This document shows, in pieces, positions 46,315 to 58,510 of a DNA stretch of 64,000 nucleotides. This DNA comes from Aphelocoma coerulescens (Eukaryota > Chordata > Aves > Passeriformes > Corvidae). The stretch spans positions 682,001 through 746,000 of the forward strand of contig NW_027183981.1 in NCBI RefSeq assembly GCF_041296385.1. Reading direction: 5' to 3'. Within the stretch, counting starts at the first letter, position 1. Each line of letters starts with the position of its first letter. The notes under the pieces are model-generated. The model was given only the letters and a program-made list of their open reading frames with translations, did no database searches and had not been told where the DNA came from. Position numbers and translations under genes: made by a program.

Positions 46315-48108
46315 GTGGCAGAGTCCTTGGCGGAAGTGAAGCATCTGCAGCTGCAGTTCAGACTGAGAGATGTGCCAGGACAGGAAACATTTGCTGACCT
46401 TCCCTGTTCCCTGTGCAACATGATTCTCGCATCCCAGTCACTTTCACACACCTTCGGTACCCCTGAGTCCAAGCAGCTAAAGCTCACAGAGACAGAAGTG
46501 TCAGGAAGGAAAACGTTGCAAAAGCACCCCCTTCTCTTATCAGCATATAAATTGTGCACAACAGGCTGCGGCACCGAACCTTCCTTCTCAGATAGACATG
46601 CCATCACACTTTTCACTCTTGCAGCTTGGTTGCCATGCCATCACACTTTTCACTCTTGCAGCTGGGGCTGCTCCCAAAGTTGCCCCGCCCCAATGCCAGA
46701 GCCGGACATATGCTGAGGGGGGGCTGGATCAGGCTTTATTGTCCAGCTGCATGCCAGGAGTGAGCACAAAATCTACCTGCATTCTCTGCAGCATGCCATC
46801 CTGGAGCAGAGCCATTGCCAAAGGAAGCCGTGAGCCCGTGCCAAGCCAGTGCCGGAGTGGGATCCTAGCAGCACCTGTGGAAGCCGGGAGAGAGGAGCCC
46901 ACCTGGAGCAGGTTCGTGCAGGATTAATCATCCCGTGGCTTCCCACCAGGGTCCTGTTGCTTCCAAAAGGCCCCACAGTGTCACTGTGGCCCCTCGGTTC
47001 CACCAGGTTCCATAGCGTCACTGTGGTGCCCAGGGTTCCGTCAGCTTCGCCAGCATCCCCACGGTCTGCAGAGGTCCCCGAGCTTCTGTGGTGTCACAGT
47101 GGAGGCAGGGTTGCATCAGGTTCCATAGCATCAGCACGGTCTCCAGGGCTCCCCTGAGCTTCTGTGGTGGTGTCACAGAGGAGCCAGGCTTCCTTGTAGT
47201 TCCCCAGCATCACAAAGGCTCTCCTGGGAGCCACGGGTCACAAAGCACCGTGGGCTCTGTGCAGCCCCGCTGTGTCACAATGGCCGCTGGCTTCCACGAG
47301 CCCCCGCAGTGTCCCAGTGGGCCCCGTGGCTTTAGGAGTGGGTGGCTGGGAGTTGGTGCCAGCGGCTGGGGGAGCAGCAGCAGGGACTGTGTGTGGACAG
47401 TGCCATGGCCACTTGTGTGGCCACTGGTGTCTCTGTGCAAGGCACAGCCGTGGTGTGTAACACCGGCTCTGGGTCCTTTGGCTGTGCAGGTGGCAGTCAC
47501 GGCCTGGAGCAGGGCTGCTCCCGGGGGACAGCCTGGGGCAGGAGGCTGCTGGAGATTCATTCCCCACACTCCTTGTCATGAGGTGCTCAGAGTGATTGGA
47601 AAGGCTGTTGGCAGCAGGCAGTTCTCTGGGTTCAAGCTGTGGAGCTGTCAGCGGGAATGCAAAGGCCAAGCTGCTGAGCCTTTTGTCCTGGTGCCTTTAG
47701 TGTGTGAGCAGTCCCTGGTGCCGTTGTCTTTGGATCCTGAGTGTGGGAGAGGCAAGGCTTAGGATGGTGCGTAGAGCTGAGAAGGAAAGTGCCGAGAGCA
47801 GCGTGTGTGCTGCTGCTTTGAGGGGTGCAGTTGAAGTTGTAGGCAGCAAGAGCTTTCTCAGCTGGCCCTTTTGTGAGCTCTGCTTTTGCCAGATGACTTC
47901 CATCTTACCCTCTTACCATCTTAGCCTCTCATTTTTGCATATCCCAAACCCCCTTCCAAACATCCAGCAGCTGCTTGTAAAGAAGAAGTCCTAGAACAAA
48001 AAGCCAGTGCTGCCTTTCATAGCCCCTTTGCTGTCTATGAAGTAGAGGAAAGAAGCTAGTGAGACGCACTTTCTTTCTCAACTCCATAGAGCGCATCCTT
48101 CTCTCAAG
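46315..48108 (+). repeat. Macrosatellite unit U24 (1794 bp), deleted form
   Basis: Same deletion junction as U20 and U22, with one core copy (47080-47155), gtgcaagg and ggctctggg, and gaggtccccgag before the core. With U25 and U26 it also resembles the trimer of U10-U12. Confidence 0.97.
46597..46663 (+). repeat. Deletion junction with 37-bp local duplication, U24
   Basis: Same junction as in U20 and U22, again 3767 bp further on. Confidence 0.9.
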
Positions 48109-50084
48109 GTGGCAGAGTCCTTGGCGGAAGTGAAGCATCTGCAGCTGCAGTTCAGACTGAGAGATGTGCCAGGACAGGAAACATTTGCTGACCTTCCCTG
48201 TTCCCTGTGCAACATGATTCTCGCATCCCAGTCACTTTCACACACCTTCGGTACCCCTGAGTCCAAGCAGCTAAAGCTCACAGAGACAGAAGTGTCAGGA
48301 AGGAAAACGTTCCAAAAGCACCCCCTTCTCTTATCAGCATATAAATTGTGCACAACAGGCTGCGGCACCGAACCTTCCTTCTCAGATAGACATGCCATCA
48401 CACTTTTCACTCTTGCAGCTCGGTTGAAAAGCTCCAGCAGCTGCTCCCGCAATAGCAAAAGGTTCTAGAAGTGAAAGCCAGTTCGGGGCTGCACCTTCTC
48501 CTTGCCGCATGTAAGCCACACCAAACTCCCTGATGCACTCTGTCCTCCCCTTCTCAAAGGAGTAGACGGTGGCATCAGGACACACCTGTGTCCCAGCAGC
48601 TGGGTGCCCAGCCGGGAGCAGGAGCAGGGCTGGGGCTGCTCCAAAAGTTGCCCCGCCCCAATGCCAGAGCCGGACATATGCTGAGGGGGGGCTGGATCAG
48701 GCTTTATTGTCCAGCTGCATGCCAGGAGTGAGCACAAAATCTACCTGCATTCTCTGCAGCATGCCATCCTGGAGCAGAGCCATTGCCAAAGGAAGCCGTG
48801 AGCCCGTGCCAAGCCAGTGCCGGAGTGGGATCCTAGCAGCACCTGTGGAAGCCGGGAGAGAGGAGCCCACCTGGAGCAGGTTCGTGCAGGATTAATCATC
48901 CCGTGGCTTCCCACCAGGGTCCTGTTGCTTCCAAAAGGCCCCACAGTGTCACTGTGGCCCCTCGGTTCCACCAGGTTCCATAGCGTCACTGTGGTGCCCA
49001 GGGTTCCGTCAGCTTCGCCAGCATCCCCACGGTCTGCAGAGGTCCCCGAGCTTCTGTGGTGTCACAGTGGAGGCAGGGTTGCATCAGGTTCCATAGCATC
49101 AGCACGGTCTCCAGGGCTCCCCTGAGCTTCTGTGGTGGTGTCACAGAGGAGCCAGGCTTCCTTGTAGTTCCCCAGCATCACAAAGGCTCTCCTGGGAGCC
49201 ACGGGTCACAAAGCACCGTGGGCTCTGTGCAGCCCCGCTGTGTCACAATGGCCGCTGGCTTCCACGAGCCCCCGCAGTGTCCCAGTGGACCCCGTGGCTT
49301 TAGGAGTGGGTGGCTGGGAGTTGGTGCCAGCGGCTGGGGGAGCAGCAGCAGGGACTGTGTGTGGACAGTGCCATGGCCACTTGTGTGGCCACTGGTGTCT
49401 CTGTGCCAGGCACAGCCGTGGTGTGTAACACCGGCTCCGGGTCCTTTGGCTGTGCAGGTGGCAGTCACGGCCTGGAGCAGGGCTGCTCCCGGGGGACAGC
49501 CTGGGGCAGGAGGCTGCTGGAGATTCATTCCCCACACACTGCAGCTCCTTGTCATGAGGTGCTCGGAGTGATTGGAAAGGCTGTTGCCAGCAGGCAGTTC
49601 TCTGGGTTCGAGCTGTGGAGCTGTCAGCGGGAATGCAAAGGCCAAGCTGGTGAGCCTTTTGTCCTGGTGCCTTTAGTGTGTGAGCAGTCCCTGGTGCCGT
49701 TGTCTTTGGATCCTGAGTGTGGGAGAGGCAAGGCTTAGGATGGTGCGTAGAGCTGAGAAGGAAAGTGCCGAGAGCAGCGTGTGTGCTGCTGCTTTGAGGG
49801 GTGCAGTTGAAGTTGTAGGCAGCAAGAGCTTTCTCAGCTGGCCCTTTTGTGAGCTCTGCTTTGGCCAGATGGCTTCCATCTTACCCTCTTACCATCTTAG
49901 CCTCTCATTTTTGCATCTCCCAAACCCCCTTCCAAACATCCAGCAGCTGCTTGTAAAGAAGAAGTCCTAGAACAAAAAGCCAGTGCTGCCTTTCATAGCC
50001 CCTTTGCTGTCTATGAAGTAGAGGAAAGAAGCTAGTGAGACGCACTTTCTTTCTCAACTCCATAGAGCGCATCCTTCTCTCAAG
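48109..50084 (+). repeat. Macrosatellite unit U25 (1976 bp), U11/U14 subfamily
   Basis: One core copy (49048-49123) plus the 8-bp insertion in the cacacactgcag form. The right half shows the whole U11 signature (ggaccccgtgg, gctcggagtg, gttcgagctg, ggccagatggc, gcatctccc). A private gctccaaaag occurs near 48639. Confidence 0.97.
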
Positions 50085-52057
50085 GTGGCAGAGTCCTTGG
50101 CGGAAGTGAAGCATCTGCAGCTGCAGTTCAGACTGAGAGATGTGCCAGGACAGGAAACATTTGCTGACCTTCCCTGTTCCCTGTGCAACATGATTCTCGC
50201 ATCACAGTCACTTTCACACACCTTCGGTATCCCTGAGTCCAAGCAGCTAAAGCTCACAGAGACAGAAGTGTCAGGAAGGAAAACGTTGCAAAAGCACCCC
50301 CTTCTCTTATCAGCATATAAATTGTGCACAACAGGCTGCGGCACCGAACCTTCCTTCTCAGATAGACATGCCATCACACTTTTCACTCTTGCAGCTCGGT
50401 TGAAAAGCTCCAGCAGCTGCTCCCGCAATAGCAAAAGGTTCTAGAAGTGAAAGCCAGTTTGGGGCTGCACCTTCTCCTTGCCGCATGTAAGCCACACCAA
50501 ACTCCCTGATGCACTCTGTCCTCCCCTTCTCAAAGGAGTAGACGGTGGCATCAGGACACACCTGTGTCCCAGCAGCTGGGTGCCCAGCCGGGAGCAGGAG
50601 CATGGCTGGGGCTGCTCCCAAAGTTGCCCCGCCCCAATGCCAGAGCCGGACATATGCTGAGGGGGGGCTGGATCAGGCTTTATTGTCCAGCTGCATGCCA
50701 GGAGTGAGCACAAAATCTACCTGCATTCTCTGCAGCATGCCATCCTGGAGCAGAGCCATTGCCAAAGGAAGCCGTGAGCCCGTGCCAAGCCAGTGCCGGA
50801 GTGGGATCCTAGCAGCACCTGTGGAAGCCGGGAGAGAGGAGCCCACCTGGAGCAGGTTCGTGCAGGATTAATCATCCCGTGGCTTCCCACCAGGGTCCTG
50901 TTGCTTCCAAAAGGCCCCACAGTGTCACTGTGGCCCCTCGGTTCCAGCAGGTTCCATAGCGTCACTGTAGTGCCCAGGGTTCCGTCAGCTTTGCCAGCAT
51001 CCCCACAGTCTCCAGGGCTCCCTGAGCTTCTGTGGTGTCACAGTGGAGGCAGGGTTGCATCAGGTTCCATAGCATCAGCACGGTCTCCAGGGCTCCCCTG
51101 AGCTTCCCTGGTGGTGTCACAGAGGAGCCAGGCTTCCTTGTAGTTCCCCAGCATCACAAAGGCTCTCCTGGGAGCCACGGGTCACAAAGCACCGTGGGCT
51201 CTGTGCAGCCCCGCTGTGTCACAATGGCCGCTGGCTTCCACGAGCCCCCGCAGTGTCCCAGTGGGCCCGTGGCTTTAGGAGTGGGTGGCTGGGAGTTGGT
51301 GCCAGCGGCTGGGGGAGCAGCAGCAGGGACTGTGTGCGGACAGTCATGGCCACTTGTGTGGCCACTGGTGTCTCTGTGCCAGGCACAGCCGTGGTGTGTA
51401 ACACCGGCTCCGGGTCCTTTGGCTGTGCAGGTGGCAGTCACGGCCTGGAGCAGGGCTGCTCCCGGGGGACAGCCTGGGGCAGGAGGCTGCTGGAGATTCA
51501 TTCCTCACACGCTGCAGCTCCTTGTCATGAGGTGCTCAGAGTGATTGGAAAGGCTGTTGGCAGCAGGCAGTTCTCTGGGTTCAAGCTGTGGAGCTGTCAG
51601 CGGGAATGCAAAGGCCAAGCTGGTGAGCCTTTTGTCCTGGTGCCTTTAGTGTGTGAGCAGTCCCTGGTGCCGTTGTCTTTGGATCCTGAGTGTGGGAGAG
51701 GCAAGGCTTAGGATGGTGCGTAGAGCTGAGAAGGAAAGTGCCGAGAGCAGCGTGTGTGCCGCTGCTTTGAGGGGTGCAGTTGAAGTTGTAGGCAGCAAGA
51801 GCTTTCTCAGCTGGCCCTTTTGTGAGCTCTGCTTTTGCCAGATGACTTCCATCTTACCCTCTTACCATCTTAGCCTCTCATTTTTGCATATCCCAAACCC
51901 CCTTCCAAACATCCAGCAGCTGCTTGTAAAGAAGAAGTCCTAGAACAAAAAGCCAGTGCTGCCTTTCATAGCCCCTTTGCTGTCTATGAAGTAGAGGAAA
52001 GAAGCTAGTGAGACGCACTTTCTTTCTCAACTCCATAGAGCGCATCCTTCTCTCAAG
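50085..52057 (+). repeat. Macrosatellite unit U26 (1973 bp), contracted core
   Basis: It has the second flank type, the 8-bp insertion and the 1-bp and 2-bp deletions of U12 and U16, but only one core copy (51024-51099) where those relatives have four. Private changes: gagcatggctg near 50600 and gtgtgccgctg near 51755. Confidence 0.97.
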
Positions 52058-54180
52058 GTGGCAGCGTCCTTGGCGGAAGTGAAGCATCTGCAGCTGCAGT
52101 TCAGACTGAGAGATGTGCCAGGACAGGAAACATTTGCTGACCTTCCCTGTTCCCTGTGCAACATGATTCTCGCATCACAGTCACTTTCACACACCTTCGG
52201 TATCCCTGAGTCCAAGCAGCTAAAGCTCACAGAGACAGAAGTGTCAGGAAGGAAAGCGTTGCAAAAGCACCCCCTTCTCTTATCAGCATATAAATTGTGC
52301 ACAACAGGCTGCGGCACCGAACCTTCCTTCTCAGATAGACATGCCATCACACTTTTCACTCTTGCAGCTCGGTTGAAAAGCTCCAGCAGCTGCTCCCGCA
52401 ATAGCAAAAGGTTCTAGAAGTGAAAGCCAGTTTGGGGCTGCACCTTCTCCTTGCCGCATGTAAGCCACACCAAACTCCCTGATGCACTCTGTCCTCCCCT
52501 TCTCAAAGGAGTAGACGGTGGCATCAGGAAACACCTGTGTCCCAGCAGCTGGGTGCCCAGCCGGGAGCAGGAGCAGGGCTGGGGCTGCTCCCAAAGTTGC
52601 CTCGCCCCAATGCCAGAGCCGGACATATGCTGAGGGGGGGCTGGATCAGGCTTTATTGTCCAGCTGCATGCCAGGAGTGAGCACAAAATCTACCTGCATT
52701 CTCTGCAGCATGCCATCCTGGAGCAGAGCCATTGCCAAAGGAAGCCGTGAGCCCGTGCCAAGCCAGTGCCGGAGTGGGATCCTAGCAGCACCTGTGGAAG
52801 CCGGGAGAGAGGAGCCCACCTGGAGCAGGTTCGTGCAGGATTAATCATCCCGTGGCTTCCCACCAGGGTCCTGTTGCTTCCAAAAGGCCCCACAGTGTCA
52901 CTGTGGCCCCTCGGTTCCACCAGGTTCCATAGCGTCACTGTGGTGCCCACGGTTCCGTCAGCTTCGCCAGCATCCCCACAGTCTCCAGGGCTCCCCGAGC
53001 TTCTGTGGTGTCACAGTGGAGGCAGGGTTGCATCAGGTTCCATAGCATCAGCACGGTCTCCAGGGCTCCCTGAGCTTCTGTGGTGTCACAGAGGGGGCAG
53101 GGTTGCATCAGGTTCCATAGCATCAGCACGGTCTCCAGGGCTCCAAGAGCTTCTGTGGTGTCACAGTGGAGGCAGGGTTGCATCAGGTTCCATAGCATCA
53201 GCACGGTCTCCAGGGCTCCCCTGAGCTTCCCTGGTGGTGTCACAGAGGAACCAGGCTTCCTTGTAGTTCCCCAGCATCAGAAAGGCTCTCCTGGGAGCCA
53301 CGGGTCACAAAGCACCGTGGGCTCTGTGCAGCCCCGCTGTGTCACAATGGCCGCTGGCTTCCACGAGCCCCCGCAGTGTCCCAGTGGGCCCGTGGCTTTA
53401 GGAGTGGGTGGCTGGGAGTTGGTGCCAGCGGCTGGGGGAGCAGCAGCAGGGACTGTGTGCGGACAGTCATGGCCACTTGTGTGGCCACTGGTGTCTCTGT
53501 GCCAGGCACAGCCGTGGTGTGTAACACCGGCTCCGGGTCCTTTGGCTGTGCAGGTGGCAGTCACGGCCTGGAGCAGGGCTGCTCCCGGGGGACAGCCTGG
53601 GGCAGGAGGCTGCTGGAGATTCATTCCTCACACGCTGCAGCTCCTTGTCATGAGGTGCTCGGAGTGATTGGAAAGGCTGTTGGCAGCAGGCAGTTCTCTG
53701 GGTTCAAGCTGTGGAGCTGTCAGCGGGAATGCAAAGGCCAAGCTGCTGAGCCTTTTGTCCTGGTGCCTTTAGTGTGTGAGCAGTCCCTGGTGCCGTTGTC
53801 TTTGGATCCTGAGTGTGGGAGAGGCAAGGCTTAGGATGGTGCGTAGAGCTGAGAAGGAAAGTGCCGAGAGCAGCGTGTGTGCTGCTGCTTTGAGGGGTGC
53901 AGTTGAAGTTGTAGGCAGCAAGAGCTTTCTCAGCTGGCCCTTTTGTGAGCTCTGCTTTGGCCAGATGGCTTCCATCTTACCCTCTTACCATCTTAGCCTC
54001 TCATTTTTGCATATCCCAAACCCCCTTCCAAACATCCAGCAGCTGCTTGTAAAGAAGAAGTCCTAGAACAAAAAGCCAGTGCTGCCTTTCATAGCCCCTT
54101 TGCTGTCTATGAAGTAGAGGAAAGAAGCTAGTGAGACGCACTTTCTTTCTCAACTCCATAGAGCGCATCCTTCTCTCAAG
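52058..54180 (+). repeat. Macrosatellite unit U27 (2123 bp)
   Basis: Three core copies, the 8-bp insertion and the 1-bp and 2-bp deletions. The left side has gcagcgtcc, gcgttgcaa, ggaaacacc and gcctcgcccc. Private: gcccacggttcc near 52946 and catcagaaagg near 53275. It carries gaggaacc after the core. Confidence 0.97.
52997..53222 (+). repeat. Core minisatellite array, 3 copies (75+75+76 bp), U27
   Basis: Copy 2 is the agagggggcagg type that is copy 3 in the four-copy arrays. The 78-bp ggtggtg copy is missing. Confidence 0.95.
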
Positions 54181-56307
54181 GTGGCAGAGTCCTTGGCGGA
54201 AGTGAAGCATCTGCAGCTGCAGTTCAGACGGAGAGATGTGCCAGGACAGGAAACATTTGCTGACCTTCCCTGTTCCCTGTGCAACATGATTCTCGCATCC
54301 CAGTCACTTTCACACACCTTCGGTATCCCTGAGTCCAAGCAGCTAAAGCTCACAGAGACAGAAGTGTCAGGAAGGAAAACGTTGCAAAAGCACCCCCTTC
54401 TCTTATCAGCATATAAATTGTGCACAACAGGCTGCGGCACCGAACCATCCTTCTCAGATAGACATGCCATCACACTTTTCACTCTTGCAGCTCGGTTGAA
54501 AAGCTCCAGCAGCTGCTCCCGCAATAGCAAAAGGTTCTAGAAGTGAAAGCCAGTTCGGGGCTGCACCTTCTCCTTGCCGCATGTAAGCCACACCAAACTC
54601 CCTGATGCACTCTGTCCTCCCCTTCTCAAAGGAGTAGACGGTGGCATCAGGAAACACCTGTGTCCCAGCAGCTGGGTGCCCAGCCGGGAGCAGGAGCAGG
54701 GCTGGGGCTGCTCCCAAAGTTGCCTCGCCCCAATGCCAGAGCCGGACATATGCTGAGGGGGGGCTGGATCAGGCTTTATTGTCCAGCTGCATGCCAGGAG
54801 TGAGCACAAAATCTACCTGCATTCTCTGCAGCATGCCATCCTGGAGCAGAGCCATTGCCAAAGGGAGCCGTGAGCCCGTGCCAAGCCAGTGCCGGAGTGG
54901 GATCCTAGCAGCACCTGTGGAAGCCGGGAGAGAGGAGCCCACCTGGAGCAGGTTCGTGCAGGATTAATCATCCCGTGGCTTCCCACCAGGGTCCTGTTGC
55001 TTCCAAAAGGCCCCACAGTGTCACTGTGGCCCCTCGGTTCCACCAGGTTCCATAGCGTCACTGTGGTGCCCAGGGTTCCGTCAGCTTCGCCAGCATCCCC
55101 ACAGTCTCCAGGGCTCCCCGAGCTTCTGTGGTGTCACAGTGGAGGCAGGGTTGCATCAGGTTCCATAGCATCAGCACGGTCTCCAGGGCTCCCTGAGCTT
55201 CTGTGGTGGTGTCACAGTGGAGGCAGGGTTGCATCAGGTTCCATAGCATCAGCACGGTCTCCAGGGCTCCCTGAGCTTCTGTGGTGTCACAGTGGAGGCA
55301 GGGTTGCATCAGGTTCCATAGCATCAGCACGGTCTCCAGGGCTCCCCTGAGCTTCTGTGGTGGTGTCACAGAGGAACCAGGCTTCCTTGTAGTTCCCTAG
55401 CATCACAAAGGCTCTCCTGGGAGCCACGGGTCACAAAGCACCGTGGGCTCTGTGCAGCCCCGCTGTGTCACAATGGCCGCTGGCTTCCACGAGCCCCCGC
55501 AGTGTCCCAGTGGGCCCCGTGGCTTTAGGAGTGGGTGGCTGGGAGTTGGTGCCAGCGGCTGGGGGAGCAGCAGCAGGGACTGTGTGCGGACAGTCATGGC
55601 CACTTGTGTGGCCACTGGTGTCTCTGTGCCAGGCACAGCCGTGGTGTGTAACACCGGCTCCGGGTCCTTTGGCTGTGCAGGTGGCAGTCACGGCCTGGAG
55701 CAGGGCTGCTCCCGGGGGACAGCCTGGGGCAGGAGGCTGCTGGAGATTCATTCCTCACACGCTGCAGCTCCTTGTCATGAGGTGCTCGGAGTGATTGGAA
55801 AGGCTGTTGGCAGCAGGCAGTTCTCTGGGTTCAAGCTGTGGAGCTGTCAGCGGGAATGCAAAGGCCAAGCTGCTGAGCCTTTTGTCCTGGTGCCTTTAGT
55901 GTGTGAGCAGTCCCTGGTGCCGTTGTCTTTGGATCCTGAGTGTGGGAGAGGCAAGGCTTAGGATGGTGCGTAGAGCTGAGAAGGAAAGTGCCGAGAGCAG
56001 CGTGTGTGCTGCTGCTTTGAGGGGTGCAGTTGAAGTTGTAGGCAGCAAGAGCTTTCTCAGCTGGCCCTTTTGTGAGCTCTGCTTTGGCCAGATGGCTTCC
56101 ATCTTACCCTCTTACCATCTTAGCCTCTCATTTTTGCATCTCCCAAACCCCCTTCCAAACATCCAGCAGCTGCTTGTAAAGAAGAAGTCCTAGAACAAAA
56201 AGCCAGTGCTGCCTTTCATAGCCCCTTTGCTGTCTATGAAGTAGAGGAAAGAAGCTAGTGAGACGCACTTTCTTTCTCAACTCCATAGAGCGCATCCTTC
56301 TCTCAAG
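54181..56307 (+). repeat. Macrosatellite unit U28 (2127 bp), first unit of dimer C
   Basis: Three core copies, one of them 78 bp, the 8-bp insertion and the 2-bp deletion. It shares gaggaacc and gttccctagc with U30. Private: cagacggagag near 54226 and aagggagccg near 54861. Confidence 0.97.
55120..55348 (+). repeat. Core minisatellite array, 3 copies (75+78+76 bp), U28
   Basis: Copy 2 has the ggtggtg extension; the agagggggcagg type is missing. All copies read catcagcacgg. Confidence 0.95.
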
Positions 56308-58510
56308 GTGGCAGAGTCCTTGGCGGAAGTGAAGCATCTGCAGCTGCAGTTCAGACTGAGAGATGTGCCAGGACAGGAAACATTTGCTGACCTTCCCTGT
56401 TCCCTGTGCAACATGATTCTCGCATCACAGTCACTTTCACACACCTTCGGTATCCCTGAGTCCAAGCAGCTAAAGCTCACAGACACAGAAGTGTCAGGAA
56501 GGAAAACGTTCCAAAAGCACCCCCTTCTCTTATCAGCATATAAATTGTGCACAACAGGCTGCGGCACCGAACCTTCCTTCTCAGATAGACATGCCATCAC
56601 ACTTTTCACTCTTGCAGCTCGGTTGAAAAGCTCCAGCAGCTGCTCCCGCAATAGCAAAAGGTTCTAGAAGTGAAAGCCAGTTCGGGGCTGCACCTTCTCC
56701 TTGCCGCATGTAAGCCACACCAAACTCCCTGATGCACTCTGTCCTCCCCTTCTCAAAGGAGTAGACGGTGGCATCAGGACACACCTGTGTCCCAGCAGCT
56801 GGGTGCCCAGCCGGGAGCAGGAGCAGGGCTGGGGCTGCTCCCAAAGTTGCCCCGCCCCAATGCCAGAGCCGGACATATGCTGAGGGGGGGCTGGATCAGG
56901 CTTTATTGTCCAGCTGCATGCCAGGAGTGAGCACAAAATCTACCTGCATTCTCTGTAGCATGCCATCCTGGAGCAGAGCCATTGCCAAAGGAAGCCGTGA
57001 GCCCGTGCCAAGCCAGTGCCGGAGTGGGATCCTAGCAGCACCTGTGGAAGCCGGGAGAGAGGAGCCCACCTGGAGCAGGTTCGTGCAGGATTAATCATCC
57101 CGTGGCTTCCCACCAGGGTCCTGTTGCTTCCAAAAGGCCCCACAGTGTCACTGTGGCCCCTCGGTTCCAGCAGGTTCCATAGCGTCACTGTAGTGCCCAG
57201 GGTTCCGTCAGCTTTGCCAGCATCCCCACAGTCTCCAGGGCTCCCTGAGCTTCAGTGGTGTCACAGTGGAGGCAGGGTTGCATCAGGTTCCATAGCGTCA
57301 CCACGGTCTGCAGGGCTCCCTGAGCTTCTGTGGTGGTGTCACAGTGGAGGCAGGGTTGCATCAGGTTCCATAGCATCACCACGGTCTCCAGGGGTCCCTG
57401 AGCTTCTGTGGTGTCACAGAGGGGGCAGGGTTGCATCAGGTTCCATAGCATCACCACGGTCTCCAGGGCTCCAAGAGCTTCTGTGGTGTCACAGTGGAGG
57501 CAGGGTTGCATCAGGTTCCATAGCATCAGCACGGTCTCCAGGGCTCCCCTGAGCTTCCCTGGTGGTGTCACAGAGGAGCCAGGCTTCCTTGTAGTTCCCC
57601 AGCATCACAAAGGCTCTCCTGGGAGCCACGGGTCACAAAGCACCGTGGGCTCTGTGCAGCCCCGCTGTGTCACAATGGCCGCTGGCTTCCACGAGCCCCC
57701 GCAGTGTCCCAGTGGGCCCGTGGCTTTAGGAGTGGGTGGCTGGGAGTTGGTGCCAGCGGCTGGGGGAGCAGCAGCAGGGACTGTGTGCGGACAGTGCCAT
57801 GGCCACTTGTGTGGCCACTGGTGTCTCTGTGCCAGGCACAGCCGTGGTGTGTAACACCGGCTCCGGGTCCTTTGGCTGTGCAGGTGGCAGTCACGGCCTG
57901 GAGCAGGGCTGCTCCCGGGGGACAGCCTGGGGCAGGAGGCTGCTGGAGATTCATTCCTCACACGCTGCAGCTCCTTGTCATGAGGTGCTTGGAGTGATTG
58001 GAAAGGCTGTTGGCAGCAGGCAGTTCTCTGGGTTCAAGCTGTGGAGCTGTCAGCGGGAATGCAAAGGCCAAGCTGGTGAGCCTTTTGTCCTGGTGCCTTT
58101 AGTGTGTGAGCAGTCCCTGGTGCCGTTGTCTTTGGATCCTGAGTGTGGGAGAGGCAAGGCTTAGGATGGTGCGTAGAGCTGAGAAGGAAAGTGCCGAGAG
58201 CAGCGTGTGTGCTGCTGCTTTGAGGGGTGCAGTTGAAGTTGTAGGCAGCAAGAGCTTTCTCAGCTGGCCCTTTTGTGAGCTCTGCTTTTGCCAGATGACT
58301 TCCATCTTACCCTCTTACCATCTTAGCCTCTCATTTTTGCATATCCCAAACCCCCTTCCAAACATCCAGCAGCTGCTTGTAAAGAAGAAGTCCTAGAACA
58401 AAAAGCCAGTGCTGCCTTTCATAGCCCCTTTGCTGTCTATGAAGTAGAGGAAAGAAGCTAGTGAGACGCACTTTCTTTCTCAACTCCATAGAGCGCATCC
58501 TTCTCTCAAG
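56308..58510 (+). repeat. Macrosatellite unit U29 (2203 bp), second unit of dimer C
   Basis: Four core copies, the 8-bp insertion and the 1-bp deletion; the 2-bp deletion is absent although gtgtgcgg is present. Shared with U31: ctctgtagc, tgcttgga. Private: cacagacacag near 56480 and cttcagtgg in the first core copy. Confidence 0.97.
57247..57550 (+). repeat. Core minisatellite array, 4 copies, U29
   Basis: Same order of types as U12, with a private cttcagtgg in copy 1. The half copy that follows reads gagcttccctgg. Confidence 0.95.

Larger units (their letters stand above)
36808..48108 (+). repeat. Higher-order repeat B: dimer of 3767 bp, three copies
   Basis: U19-U20, U21-U22 and U23-U24 alternate lengths 1973 and 1794 three times, exactly 3767 bp per dimer. 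The odd unit carries the 5-bp insertion near its 3' end and the following unit carries the deletion junction. Both marks are absent elsewhere in the window. Confidence 0.9.
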
